This document shows, in pieces, positions 39,014 through 46,660 of a stretch of 64,000 bases of DNA. Positions within the stretch are counted from its first letter, which is position 1. Each line of letters opens with the position of its first letter. Source of the stretch: Paraburkholderia sp. Tr-20389 (lineage in GTDB: Bacteria; Pseudomonadota; Gammaproteobacteria; Burkholderiales; Burkholderiaceae); contig NZ_JAAGPD010000031.1 in assembly GCF_017104565.1 (NCBI RefSeq), positions 62,001 through 126,000 on the forward strand, given 5' to 3'. Under the pieces are notes generated by a model that saw only the letters and a list, made by a program, of their open reading frames with translations, did no database searches and was not told the origin of the DNA. Position numbers and translations under genes: made by a program.

Positions 39014-39080
39014 GCCGCCGATAGGCGGCTGCTCGTTCATGCCGGCAGGGGCCACTGCCGGCGCAAACCGGGTGGTTTGC
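39014..39080. repeat. Three consecutive perfect hairpins after tctA
   Basis: GCCGCC-gata-GGCGGC (39014-39029), GCCGGCA-8 nt-TGCCGGC (39041-39062) and GCAAACC-gggt-GGTTTGC (39063-39080) follow one another directly after the tctA stop. None has a U-tract. They may stabilise the 3' end of the upstream mRNA or attenuate read-through into the IclR gene. Confidence 0.5.
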
Positions 39081-39172
39081 GACGCGCCATGTCGCCGGGG
39101 CCGCGGTTCAGTACTGGGCATCCCGGCGGCCTGAACGTTTCAAAAGGGCCGGTTTCGACCACACCTGATGTA

Positions 39173-39200
39173 CCATACGGTTGTCTTTGACCCCGTATGG
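39173..39200. promoter_or_regulatory. Inverted repeat covering the start of IclR gene 2
   Basis: CCATACGG and CCGTATGG are perfect 8-bp arms with a 12-nt spacer, the right arm including the ATG at 39197. It could be an autoregulatory operator or an mRNA structure hiding the start codon. It differs from the 17-bp island motif. Confidence 0.5.
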
Positions 39201-39949
39201 AACGTTGCGAAATGATGCGCTCGGTTGAACGTATTCTGGCTGTTTTCGAAAGTTTTAGCGTTGAGCGGAGCAGCCTGTCTCTTCAGGAAATCTCCGAACG
39301 CATCGATTTGCCGAAGTCCACCACTTTCCGGATCGTGCAGAGTCTGGAGCGAGCCGGGTATCTGGTCCGGCTGGAGGATCAACAGTACTGTCTGTCGTTC
39401 CGGTTCACGAGGCTCGCTGGTCTCGTGCGCGGTACCCTGGGAATTCGCGAGATTGCCCGTCCGTTTATGACGGAGCTCGCCGAGACGACGAAAGAAACCG
39501 TGTCCCTTCACACGGTCAACGGTCCCAACCGCGTGTGCATCGATTCCATTTCGACGGTCACCGCCCCTCTCAGAGCAGTGGTGCAGGCGGGCGAACAGAT
39601 ACCGCTGCAGGCGGGCTCGGGTTCCAAGGTGCTGATGGCGTATATGTCAAAGGCCGATCTGACGCCGTTGCTGCCGGCTGCCACGAAAGCCACCAAGCAG
39701 ACCAGGGCGGCCTTTCTCGAAGAACTCCAGCGCATCCGCGAGCGTGGCTATGCTGTCTCTCACGGTGAACGACTGATGGGCATCTCGGCGATCTCGGCTC
39801 CGATCATGGGGGTCGACGAACAGGTCCATTATTGCCTGTCCGTTGGTGCCCCCACGGTGCGCATGGAGATGCATGAGAAGAACTTCATCAAGCTCGTCGT
39901 CGAAGCCGCTGTGAATATCTCGCGTCAGTTTGGAGGGCACGCGGAATAG
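39197..39949 (+). CDS. IclR family regulator 2
   Basis: 250 residues, paralogue of the regulator at 24404. HTH VERILAVFESFSVERSSLSL and PKSTTFRIVQSLERAGYLVR, effector domain with KVLMAYMSKADL and GERLMGISAISAPIMG. The recognition-helix segment differs from IclR 1 only by conservative changes, so both probably read the same operator, while their effector domains diverge more. It follows tctA by 193 nt. An alternative start is the MMRSVERIL at 39212. Confidence 0.9.
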   Translation: MERCEMMRSVERILAVFESFSVERSSLSLQEISERIDLPKSTTFRIVQSLERAGYLVRLEDQQYCLSFRFTRLAGLVRGTLGIREIARPFMTELAETTKETVSLHTVNGPNRVCIDSISTVTAPLRAVVQAGEQIPLQAGSGSKVLMAYMSKADLTPLLPAATKATKQTRAAFLEELQRIRERGYAVSHGERLMGISAISAPIMGVDEQVHYCLSVGAPTVRMEMHEKNFIKLVVEAAVNISRQFGGHAE

Positions 39950-39973
39950 GGCGGGGAAGGCGGTCCAGGGCGT

Positions 39974-40750
39974 TCAGAACAACGATCCCAGCATGCCGCC
40001 TTCAACCGGGATCGTCGCGCCGGTGATGAATCCCGCCTGTACCGACGCCAGAAACGTCACGACACCTGCAAGTTCGCCTTGCGTGCCCATCCGGCCAAGA
40101 GGCGTCAACTTCTTGCGCGCCTCGGCCTGAGCAGGAGTGTAGGCAGCGGATCCGGCGCGATGCGGGGTTTCGATCAAGGCGGGTGCGACACAGTTGACCG
40201 TGACCCCGCTCGAGCCAACCTCATTCGCGAGATGCTTCATATACGCGGTCACACCGGCCCGGAAGACTGTCGACAGGCTATGGTGAGCCATGGGGGCTTT
40301 CACAGAAGCCGAGGTGATCGCAATCACACGGCCCCATCCGCGCGTGGTGATCAGTGGGATGGTCTGACTAACGACCTGCAACACACCGGCGAGCTGGTTC
40401 TGATACGCCTCGTCCCAGCGCGCCATATCGACCTCTTCCGTCGTTTCGCGAATAGGATTTGGCGGACGAGCCGTGTTGAGTACGACGATGTCAAGTCCGC
40501 CAAACTCCGCTTTCACCACCTCGACCAGCGCAGCGACGTCGTCGCCGACGCGCATGTCTCCCGCTTTCACAACAGCCCGCACGCCATGCTGCTGAGTGAT
40601 CTCGTCAGCGACCGCCTTCAGCTTGTCCTCTGAGCGCGCAAACAGCACCACGTTTGCTCCCTCTGCTGCAAGCGCGTGAGCGATGTTTCGCCCCATGCCG
40701 CCACTCGACGCGGTGACCAGAGCGGTCTTGCCCTTGATGCCCAAATCCAT
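39974..40750 (-). CDS. SDR family oxidoreductase lacking the usual Tyr-x-x-x-Lys
   Basis: 258-residue classical-size SDR. Nucleotide site TASSGGMGRNIAHALAAEG (GxxxGxG) and VLNTARPPNPI (NNAG region) are present. At the active site the expected YxxxK is replaced: the aligned stretch is SLSTVFRAGVTAYMKHLA, with Ser and Arg at those places. A subgroup of SDRs with this LSxxxRAG signature exists, and its chemistry is unclear. Convergent with IclR gene 2; in the leftward direction it follows the CapA-like gene. Confidence 0.8.
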   Translation of the reverse strand: MDLGIKGKTALVTASSGGMGRNIAHALAAEGANVVLFARSEDKLKAVADEITQQHGVRAVVKAGDMRVGDDVAALVEVVKAEFGGLDIVVLNTARPPNPIRETTEEVDMARWDEAYQNQLAGVLQVVSQTIPLITTRGWGRVIAITSASVKAPMAHHSLSTVFRAGVTAYMKHLANEVGSSGVTVNCVAPALIETPHRAGSAAYTPAQAEARKKLTPLGRMGTQGELAGVVTFLASVQAGFITGATIPVEGGMLGSLF

Positions 40751-40800
40751 GATTGACTACCCTTCACTCTGATGGTTGAACGGTTGATGCAGCAGTTGCC

Positions 40801-41922
40801 TTACTGCGCTGTGACTACGACTTCATCGCCCTCGATCTCGAACCGGTGCGGCATGTCTTCCGAGGCCCATTTCATGTATTCGACGACTTCGTCGAATCGC
40901 GGATCGCCTGCGCGAAGCACCTCGGGGCGATAGCGGCCGTCGAATTTGACGGGAAGAAACGAGACCTTCGCGACTCCCTGGGGGGAGACGTACGCTTTTG
41001 CGAGTAGCGCGAGCGTGCAGTCTTTGCCGTAGGGCATCAGAGGGTATTGCGGATCGAGGTCCATGAAGTTGCGCACTGCACCCTGCGCCCACGCAGGCTC
41101 GTTCGTCCAGGCGGGGGCGGCGAAGGACTTCGTCATCGCGAAGACGCCAAGGCTGTAGAAAATGACCTTACCCCTGTACACCTCGATGGCTTTGGGGATG
41201 TGCGGAGCGTGTCCGACGACAAGATCGGCGCCCGCGTCGATCGCTGCGTGGGCGACGTCGACCTGATAGTCGGAGACGATTCTCGGAAGACGGATTGCGC
41301 CGGCGTGATACGCCAGTATCACCACGTCGACCTGCTTGCGCAGAGCGGCGATGTCCTCCGTCAGCCGGGCAAGATCCTGAGGGTTTGGCGAGGTCCATAC
41401 GCGTACCGGCTGGTGGGGCCCACGCGGCTCGTAAGTCGTTTTGATACGGATGTTGACGACCCCGGGTTTCCCTTTGCCTGCGTCGGTCCCGGCAGTGGCT
41501 ACCGACGTGTAGCCGAGATAGCCGACGCGCACGCCTGCCTTTTCAACAATCGCCGGCTGACGGGCCTCGTCCAGATCGCGTCCCGCACCGGTAACCTGAA
41601 GACCGTTATCGAGGAAAAGCTTTCGGGTGTCGAGCATGGCTTCCGGACCAGCGTCGAGACTGTGGTTGTTCGCCATCGTCACGGCGTCGAACAGACCGCC
41701 CGTAAAAAGCGTCGACATTTCAACCGGCTGACAGACCTGAGGCGCGTGGTCCGACTTCACTCCACGTGTGGAGTAGGTCCGCATGCAGTTCACGAAGCGG
41801 AAATCGGCCTCCCGCAGGGCGGGCGCTACCAGTTCCGTATAGCCTTCGATGGGGAACCCTTGCTCTGGCCCATGGGTGGGACCGCAGTCGCCACCAATCA
41901 GAATCGATGCAAGCCGTGTCAT
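40801..41922 (-). CDS. CapA-family metallophosphatase-like protein
   Basis: 373-residue protein of the PGA_cap/CapA fold, a relative of calcineurin-like phosphatases. Matching segments: ILIGGDCGPTHGPEQGFPIEG, ANNHSLDAGPEAMLDTRKLF, VVILAYHAGAIRLPRI and GADLVVGHAPHIPKAIEVYRGKVIFYSLGVF. It lacks a signal peptide or membrane anchor, so a role in capsule export is unlikely. Similar cytosolic members occur near catabolic genes, role unknown. Probably co-transcribed with the SDR downstream (50-nt gap). Confidence 0.8.
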   Translation of the reverse strand: MTRLASILIGGDCGPTHGPEQGFPIEGYTELVAPALREADFRFVNCMRTYSTRGVKSDHAPQVCQPVEMSTLFTGGLFDAVTMANNHSLDAGPEAMLDTRKLFLDNGLQVTGAGRDLDEARQPAIVEKAGVRVGYLGYTSVATAGTDAGKGKPGVVNIRIKTTYEPRGPHQPVRVWTSPNPQDLARLTEDIAALRKQVDVVILAYHAGAIRLPRIVSDYQVDVAHAAIDAGADLVVGHAPHIPKAIEVYRGKVIFYSLGVFAMTKSFAAPAWTNEPAWAQGAVRNFMDLDPQYPLMPYGKDCTLALLAKAYVSPQGVAKVSFLPVKFDGRYRPEVLRAGDPRFDEVVEYMKWASEDMPHRFEIEGDEVVVTAQ

Positions 41923-42035
41923 TCCGCCTCCTTGTGCATGTTGCCGGCCGCCTGCTAAACGGCTCCCGTTGAAAGGCTAGCGCAACCCGCCATCCGTGGG
42001 AACCCGAAAAAACGCGCCGGCGATTGATGTGTGAA

Positions 42036-42083
42036 GTTTCGATCAGTGAAATCAGTATTGATTATAGGAACCCATGATAGCAT
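42036..42083 (+). promoter_or_regulatory. Island operator 6 plus extended -10 (for the SDR starting 42178)
   Basis: GTTTCGATCAGTGAAAT at 42036-42052 with TGATAGCAT (hexamer TAGCAT, 42078-42083) starting 42 nt from the operator start. Lies between the divergent CapA-like and SDR genes. Confidence 0.8.
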
Positions 42084-42177
42084 CTGACGACGCGGCGATG
42101 TACGCGAATACAGCTCGCGCGCTTCTGTTTTGCGCGCGACGTGTTTCGTTGTGACTTACAACACGAAGGAGACAACG

Positions 42178-43005
42178 GTGGCTGATACTGATGGCTGGAC
42201 CTCGAACGCCCGCCTCGCCGGCAAGGTGGCGGTCGTGATCGGGGCGGGACAGAGTCCGGGTGAGGGCGTAGGCAATGGACGGGCGGTCGCGATGCGTTTC
42301 GCGAGGGAAGGAGCGCGCGTGCTGGCCGTCGACAGATCGGTGGAATCAGCGCAGGAGACCGCACGAATTATCAGGAACGAGGGTTTCGAGGCTGATGCGA
42401 TCGGCGCTGACGTTGCGCATGAGGATCAACTCGCGGCGGCCATTCATGGCGCCAGACAGAAGTGGGGGACCGTCGACATCCTGCACAACAATGTCGGCGT
42501 CAGTCTGGGCGGCGGCGACGCCGACCTGATGGATATCACAGAAGAACGGTTTGACAACATCTGCCGCATCAATCTGCGCGGCACCGTGTTTGCGTGCAAA
42601 CACGCGGTGGCGATCATGCGCGAGCAGCGATCGGGCGTGATCGTCAATGTCTCGTCGGCCGCTGGACCTGGAAAGTATCCCTATGTCGCCTACAAAGCGA
42701 CCAAGGCTGGCGTTATCGCATTCACGGAGCAGCTCGCGCTGCAGAATGCTCCGCATGGCATCCGCGCCAATTGCATCCTGCCAGGGCTGATTGCCACCCC
42801 GATGGCGGTCGATACGCGAGCTCGCGAATGGAACCAGAGCAGGGAACAGGTCCTGGCAGAACGGGACGCGAAGGTCCCGCTCGGCCGTCAAGGAACCGCA
42901 TGGGATGTCGCGAATGCCGCCCTGTACCTTGCGTCCGACGAGGCGTCCTTCGTTACGGGCGTGTCATTACTTGTCGACGGCGGCCGGATTCTGAACCGCA
43001 TCTGA
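42178..43005 (+). CDS. Short-chain dehydrogenase/reductase with intact active site
   Basis: 275-residue SDR. Cofactor site VVIGAGQSPGEGVGNGRAVAM (extended glycine-rich loop), ADVAHEDQ, HNNVGVSLGG, catalytic Ser in VNVSSAAG and YVAYKATKAG providing Tyr and Lys. It starts at GTG 42178 with GAAGGAG seven bases upstream; the open frame upstream overlaps the promoter. Probably an alcohol dehydrogenase step on the pathway, controlled by island operator 6. Contrast the catalytically atypical SDR at 39974. Confidence 0.88.
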   Translation: MADTDGWTSNARLAGKVAVVIGAGQSPGEGVGNGRAVAMRFAREGARVLAVDRSVESAQETARIIRNEGFEADAIGADVAHEDQLAAAIHGARQKWGTVDILHNNVGVSLGGGDADLMDITEERFDNICRINLRGTVFACKHAVAIMREQRSGVIVNVSSAAGPGKYPYVAYKATKAGVIAFTEQLALQNAPHGIRANCILPGLIATPMAVDTRAREWNQSREQVLAERDAKVPLGRQGTAWDVANAALYLASDEASFVTGVSLLVDGGRILNRI

Positions 43006-43015
43006 AAGTGAGCGG

Positions 43016-43035
43016 AGGCAGCGCAGAAGCTGCCT
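43016..43035. terminator. Hairpin between convergent SDR and lactonase genes
   Basis: Perfect 7-bp stem AGGCAGC / GCTGCCT with a GCAGAA loop, followed by TTCGCTTCTTC on the plus strand. It fills the 43-bp gap between convergent genes. Confidence 0.55.
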
Positions 43036-43048
43036 TTCGCTTCTTCCG

Positions 43049-44215
43049 TCAGGCTACCGCAACAATGCTCATCCAGTACTGCAACTGACCATCGTGCGTG
43101 TCCACCGGGTATTGATGGGCGTACTCGAGCGAGCCGTCGTCGCGCACCCGGAATACCGTGAGAGCCGCCGGGATAGGCTTGATCTCGCCCCCGACCTTTA
43201 CCGCGAGCGGTTTGATGCTCGCCGTCACCAGTAGTCTGCCGGTAGGATCACACGCAAAAGTACGAACGTGAATGCTTCGCGTGCCGGCATGCTCCACGAG
43301 CGTCGGCTCACCTGTCAAAGAGTTGATCCTGAACACCGCGATGGTGTTCTCGCCGCCTGCAAAAACCTTCTGGCCGTCGATTTCCTCAGTCCGGTCGGCG
43401 CGGTTTGCCACGTATACGTATCGACCCGAGGGGTGGACATGGATCGGACCGCCCAGTTGCCGGGCGTCTACGCGGTCCGGCGCCTCAAGGAGGCTGCAGC
43501 GGTATGCGGGTTCACTCGCGATGGTGCTGTCCGTGATCCGGAACATGTAAAGCTGGTTGGTGCGCTCGTCCGAAACGTACATCCACGGTCGTGTCGGATG
43601 AAAGTCGACGTGCCTTGGGCCGAAACCGTAACCGCGATCCGGTGCAATCACGTCGCCCGATGAGAGGACGCCGCGCGAAAGGGGGAACAGCCTCAAAGCG
43701 CCGGGATCCTCTGGCTTGTCCGGTCGGGCGTGGTTCCCCCGGTCGACGATTAACGCGGCCTGTGCCGATGGCAGCACGCGAACCTGATGAGGGTAGGCCC
43801 CGCAGTCAGGGGCGGCGCTCTGGGTAACGGGCTCGCCGATGGTGCCGTCTTCCAGAAGGGCGTGAATCGTTAGACCGCTGCGTGGAAAGTTGTGTGCGCT
43901 CAGAAGGTACTTTCCCTCCGGATCTACGCAGACATGGACAGCCCGTCGGTCAAGCGGGCGCGATGGGCCATGCCTGGTCAGCGACCCGTCGCGGCCAATC
44001 CGGTACGCACTCACGTGGTTGAAATCGGAGGGTACGCGCGGACCCGCGGCGCTGGTTGCTACGTAAAGATACGGGCCGCCTGGATGGCGCCAGGCATACT
44101 GGACTTTCGCGGCTGTCCGGATGCTTTCCCGTCGGGTCAGGGTTGCCGCAGCGACGTCGACATCGTAGCGCGTCAGGGTGTCGTCGACGGCACTGAAAAG
44201 CGAAATGAGGCTCAT
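43049..44215 (-). CDS. Beta-propeller lactonase (6-phosphogluconolactonase-like)
   Basis: 388 residues made of repeated beta blades. The characteristic lactonase segments are GFGPRHVDFHPTRPWMYVSDERTNQL and IHVHPSGRYVYVANRA, also FACDPTGRLLVTASIK. No signal peptide, so cytosolic. Family members hydrolyse gluconolactone or muconolactone types, suggesting that a lactone is formed in the pathway. Downstream of the thiolase-DUF35 pair on the same strand, with an 88-nt gap. Confidence 0.82.
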   Translation of the reverse strand: MSLISLFSAVDDTLTRYDVDVAAATLTRRESIRTAAKVQYAWRHPGGPYLYVATSAAGPRVPSDFNHVSAYRIGRDGSLTRHGPSRPLDRRAVHVCVDPEGKYLLSAHNFPRSGLTIHALLEDGTIGEPVTQSAAPDCGAYPHQVRVLPSAQAALIVDRGNHARPDKPEDPGALRLFPLSRGVLSSGDVIAPDRGYGFGPRHVDFHPTRPWMYVSDERTNQLYMFRITDSTIASEPAYRCSLLEAPDRVDARQLGGPIHVHPSGRYVYVANRADRTEEIDGQKVFAGGENTIAVFRINSLTGEPTLVEHAGTRSIHVRTFACDPTGRLLVTASIKPLAVKVGGEIKPIPAALTVFRVRDDGSLEYAHQYPVDTHDGQLQYWMSIVAVA

Positions 44216-44303
44216 TGCTTGAGGCTCCAGATTGCGGAGTAGCGGGCGGTTTCGCCGTCCTTATCACTGTTGCGCGACGGCCCGCCCGATCGAGGATTGC
44301 GTG

Positions 44304-44705
44304 TCAGACCGGCGTGAACATCGGGATAGCGACGCCGCTTTCCGATCTCTTGAAAACTACCTGAACCCGTTGGCCAATTGCGATCGCGTCATAGTCGGTG
44401 TTGACAATATTTGTGAGCATCTTCGGACCCTCGTCCAGCTTCACGTAAGCGATGCAATAGGGCGCTCCGGCGCCCCGCCGCATGACGCTGTACGAGTAAA
44501 TCTCGCCAGTTCCGGAGGCCTCCTTCCACGTCAGATCGGTGCTCCAGCAGAAGGGGCACAGGGACCGGGGATAGTGATGAGGCCGGCCGCAGCTCGTGCA
44601 GAACCTGAGCAGCAACTGCCCTCTATCGGCAGCCTCGAAATAAGGCTCGTCACCGGGATTGATAGCGGGATCCTTGATCACGCGTTCTACGACGGTTGAA
44701 GTCAT
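44304..44705 (-). CDS. DUF35 OB-fold/zinc-ribbon partner of thiolase
   Basis: 133 residues: N-terminal rubredoxin-like zinc ribbon with C36, C39, C50 and C53 (FCTSCG, LCPFCW), then an OB-fold (GTGEIYSYSVMRRG, YCIAYVKLDEGPKMLTNIV). DUF35 proteins bind thiolase-fold enzymes, for example in the steroid side-chain aldolase Ltp2-DUF35. Five bases separate it from the thiolase gene, so the two surely form a complex. Confidence 0.9.
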   Translation of the reverse strand: MTSTVVERVIKDPAINPGDEPYFEAADRGQLLLRFCTSCGRPHHYPRSLCPFCWSTDLTWKEASGTGEIYSYSVMRRGAGAPYCIAYVKLDEGPKMLTNIVNTDYDAIAIGQRVQVVFKRSESGVAIPMFTPV

Positions 44706-44710
44706 GCGAG

Positions 44711-45880
44711 TTACTCCCTTTCAAGGATCACGGTTGCGCCGCCATGGCGACTTCCAATTGCGCCGCCGATGCCTGTAGCCAGGGCAAGCGTGCAGTTCGG
44801 GACCTGTACCGACGGATGGGCCTCAGCGCGCAACTGTCTTACCGCTTCGATAATTTTCGTCATTCCGCCGCGATTCGATGGGTGGTTGTTACAGAGGCCG
44901 CCCCCGTCGGTGTTGAAGGGAAGCTTTCCCATACCGGAGATCAGGTTGCCATCGGCGACGAACCGGCCACCTTCGCCCTTCGGGCAGAACCCGAGGTCCT
45001 CGAGCTGCAGGATCACCGTGATGGTGAAGCTGTCGTAGATAGACGCGTACTGGATGTCGGCAGGCGTCACTGCGGCCTCTTCAAAGGCACGTGGCCCGGT
45101 CCACGCGGCTGTCGTGTAGGTCAGGTCGATGTCCCCACCCGTCAGGTGCTTCGCCGATTCACCGCATCCGAGCACCCGAACGCGCGGGCGTGAAAGCGAC
45201 TTTGCGATCTCAGGTCGTGCAATGACGATAGCGCCCCCGCCGTCGCTGACGACGCATGAGTCAAGCCGGTGAAGCGGGTCCGAGATCATCGGCGATGCCA
45301 GAACGTCCTCGACGGACACAACGGAACGCAGCATCGCGTGCTCGTTGTATTGCGCGTGGTGGGACGCGGCCACCTTAACCCATGCCAACTGTTCGTTTGT
45401 CGTCCCGAATTCGTGCATATGGCGTTTTGCCGCCATCGCATACAGGTTGAGCGGTACGGGGCTGTATGGAATTTCAAACGGAGCGTCGGGAAGATTGGTG
45501 CCCCTGTTGCGCACCTGTGTTCCGGCGCTCCCCTCGGAGTTGGGCCGGCCCGCAAGCGTCACGAGCGCGACATTGCACTTGCCGGCCGCAATTGCCTGCG
45601 CGGCATGCGCCACGTGGATCAGATATGAGCAGCCGCCCATGTCTGTCGAATCGATGTGGCGCAGCCTCGTCAGATTCAGATAGTCCGAGAGCGACCACGG
45701 GTTTGCGCCGGGCGCGTCGCCTGCGCAGAAAAAACCGTCGATGTCGTCGCGTGTAAGACCGGCGTCCTCGATCGCGCCCTTCGCGACTTCAGCATGAAGC
45801 TGGGCGACCGAGTGATTGGGAGCCTTGCGCAACGGGTGTTCGTAGGCACCGACGATATAAGCCTTGCCTCTGATGGTCAT
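44711..45880 (-). CDS. Thiolase-fold protein (SCP-x/Ltp type)
   Basis: 389 residues. N-terminal MTIRGKAYIVGAYEHPLRKAP; thiolase core GGCSYLIHVAHAAQAIAAG, and C-terminal NTDGGGLCNNHPSNRGGMTKI with the conserved His. The layout is of the lipid-transfer-protein thiolases that work with DUF35 and may act as retro-aldolases or thiolases on CoA esters; a classical FadA-type active site is not obvious. Start at 45880 with GGAG upstream; a longer frame lacks support. Operon thiolase-DUF35, followed by the lactonase. Confidence 0.87.
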   Translation of the reverse strand: MTIRGKAYIVGAYEHPLRKAPNHSVAQLHAEVAKGAIEDAGLTRDDIDGFFCAGDAPGANPWSLSDYLNLTRLRHIDSTDMGGCSYLIHVAHAAQAIAAGKCNVALVTLAGRPNSEGSAGTQVRNRGTNLPDAPFEIPYSPVPLNLYAMAAKRHMHEFGTTNEQLAWVKVAASHHAQYNEHAMLRSVVSVEDVLASPMISDPLHRLDSCVVSDGGGAIVIARPEIAKSLSRPRVRVLGCGESAKHLTGGDIDLTYTTAAWTGPRAFEEAAVTPADIQYASIYDSFTITVILQLEDLGFCPKGEGGRFVADGNLISGMGKLPFNTDGGGLCNNHPSNRGGMTKIIEAVRQLRAEAHPSVQVPNCTLALATGIGGAIGSRHGGATVILERE

Positions 45881-45979
45881 ACGGTACGTCTCCTGTCTCA
45901 GTGATGCATCCGCAGCGACAAACCGCCTTGTCGCCCGGGATGCTCGAGGTTTCGATGACTGTGCTTTTTGTTGTCTCAA

Positions 45980-46026
45980 GTTCCGATCAGTGGAATCAAT
46001 GCTATCAGTCAGAACCATGATACCAT
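45980..46026 (+). promoter_or_regulatory. Island operator 7 plus extended -10 (for the rubredoxin operon)
   Basis: GTTCCGATCAGTGGAAT at 45980-45996; TGATACCAT (hexamer TACCAT, 46021-46026) begins 41 nt from the operator start. It drives rightward transcription, with a leader of about 200 nt before the rubredoxin. It may also affect the divergent thiolase gene. Confidence 0.8.
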
Positions 46027-46235
46027 CGCTTCACGCTTGAAAGTTCTTCTGCGAAACGGACTGAAAATCGTGGAATGACGTGCTCGCGCTTAGTGGAGGT
46101 CGCCGCAGGTGGATGTCACCCCGCTGGCTTCATCGGCGCGGCTGCCCGAGCCGGAGGCTGCTGATCAGGCGACACCTGATGGCCCGGCATCTGTATGTGG
46201 GTTGTCAGCGCTGGCGCGCTGTCATGGAGAGGATC

Positions 46236-46460
46236 ATGATTGAACAGGTGAAAGAAGTGACTACGGAAATTGCTGCGTCTCAGCCGCAGGCGGAATTCAG
46301 GATCTGGCAATGTGCACTGTGTGGCTTCATTTACGATGAGGCGGAAGGCCTGCCGTCGGAAGGCATTGCACCAGGTACGCGCTGGGAAGATGTGCCGGAC
46401 AATTGGGTTTGCCCCGAGTGCTCGGTAGGCAAGGCCGACTTCGATATGGTGGAGGTCTAG
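46236..46460 (+). CDS. Rubredoxin with N-terminal extension
   Basis: 74-residue iron protein for one-electron transfer. The C-terminal ~50 residues are a rubredoxin domain with CALC and CPEC pairs (WQCALCGFIYDEAEGLPSEG, NWVCPECSVGKADF). About 20 extra residues precede it. Start at the ATG with GAGAGGA upstream; an earlier ATG four codons before is possible. First gene of the rubredoxin-MFS-HIBADH-amidohydrolase unit. It could accept electrons from the ferredoxin-flavin reductase at 31080. Confidence 0.9.
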   Translation: MIEQVKEVTTEIAASQPQAEFRIWQCALCGFIYDEAEGLPSEGIAPGTRWEDVPDNWVCPECSVGKADFDMVEV

Positions 46461-46660
46461 GTCTTCAGGGCGAGGTGCCAGTGTGTGCCGTGGCTAGGCA
46501 CGTCCGGCACGCGACACCCGCAGCGCATCCGTTACCCGGACCGCAGGCACGAGACGCATGCAGGCAACGGTTGAATGACGGCTTCAGGGCTGGTGGAGCC
46601 CTGAACTGCCAGTTCGCACAAAAACGACTCAGCCGCAGAAGACGGTTGAAGGAGACACCC

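Noticed and set aside
41047-41958. Plus-strand frame opposite the CapA-like gene
   Set aside because: No domain, no ribosome site, fully antisense to a conserved protein.
46044-46058. GTTCTTCTGCGAAAC as an additional island operator
   Set aside because: Spacing between half-sites is 5 nt, and it lies downstream of the already well-placed operator 7 promoter.
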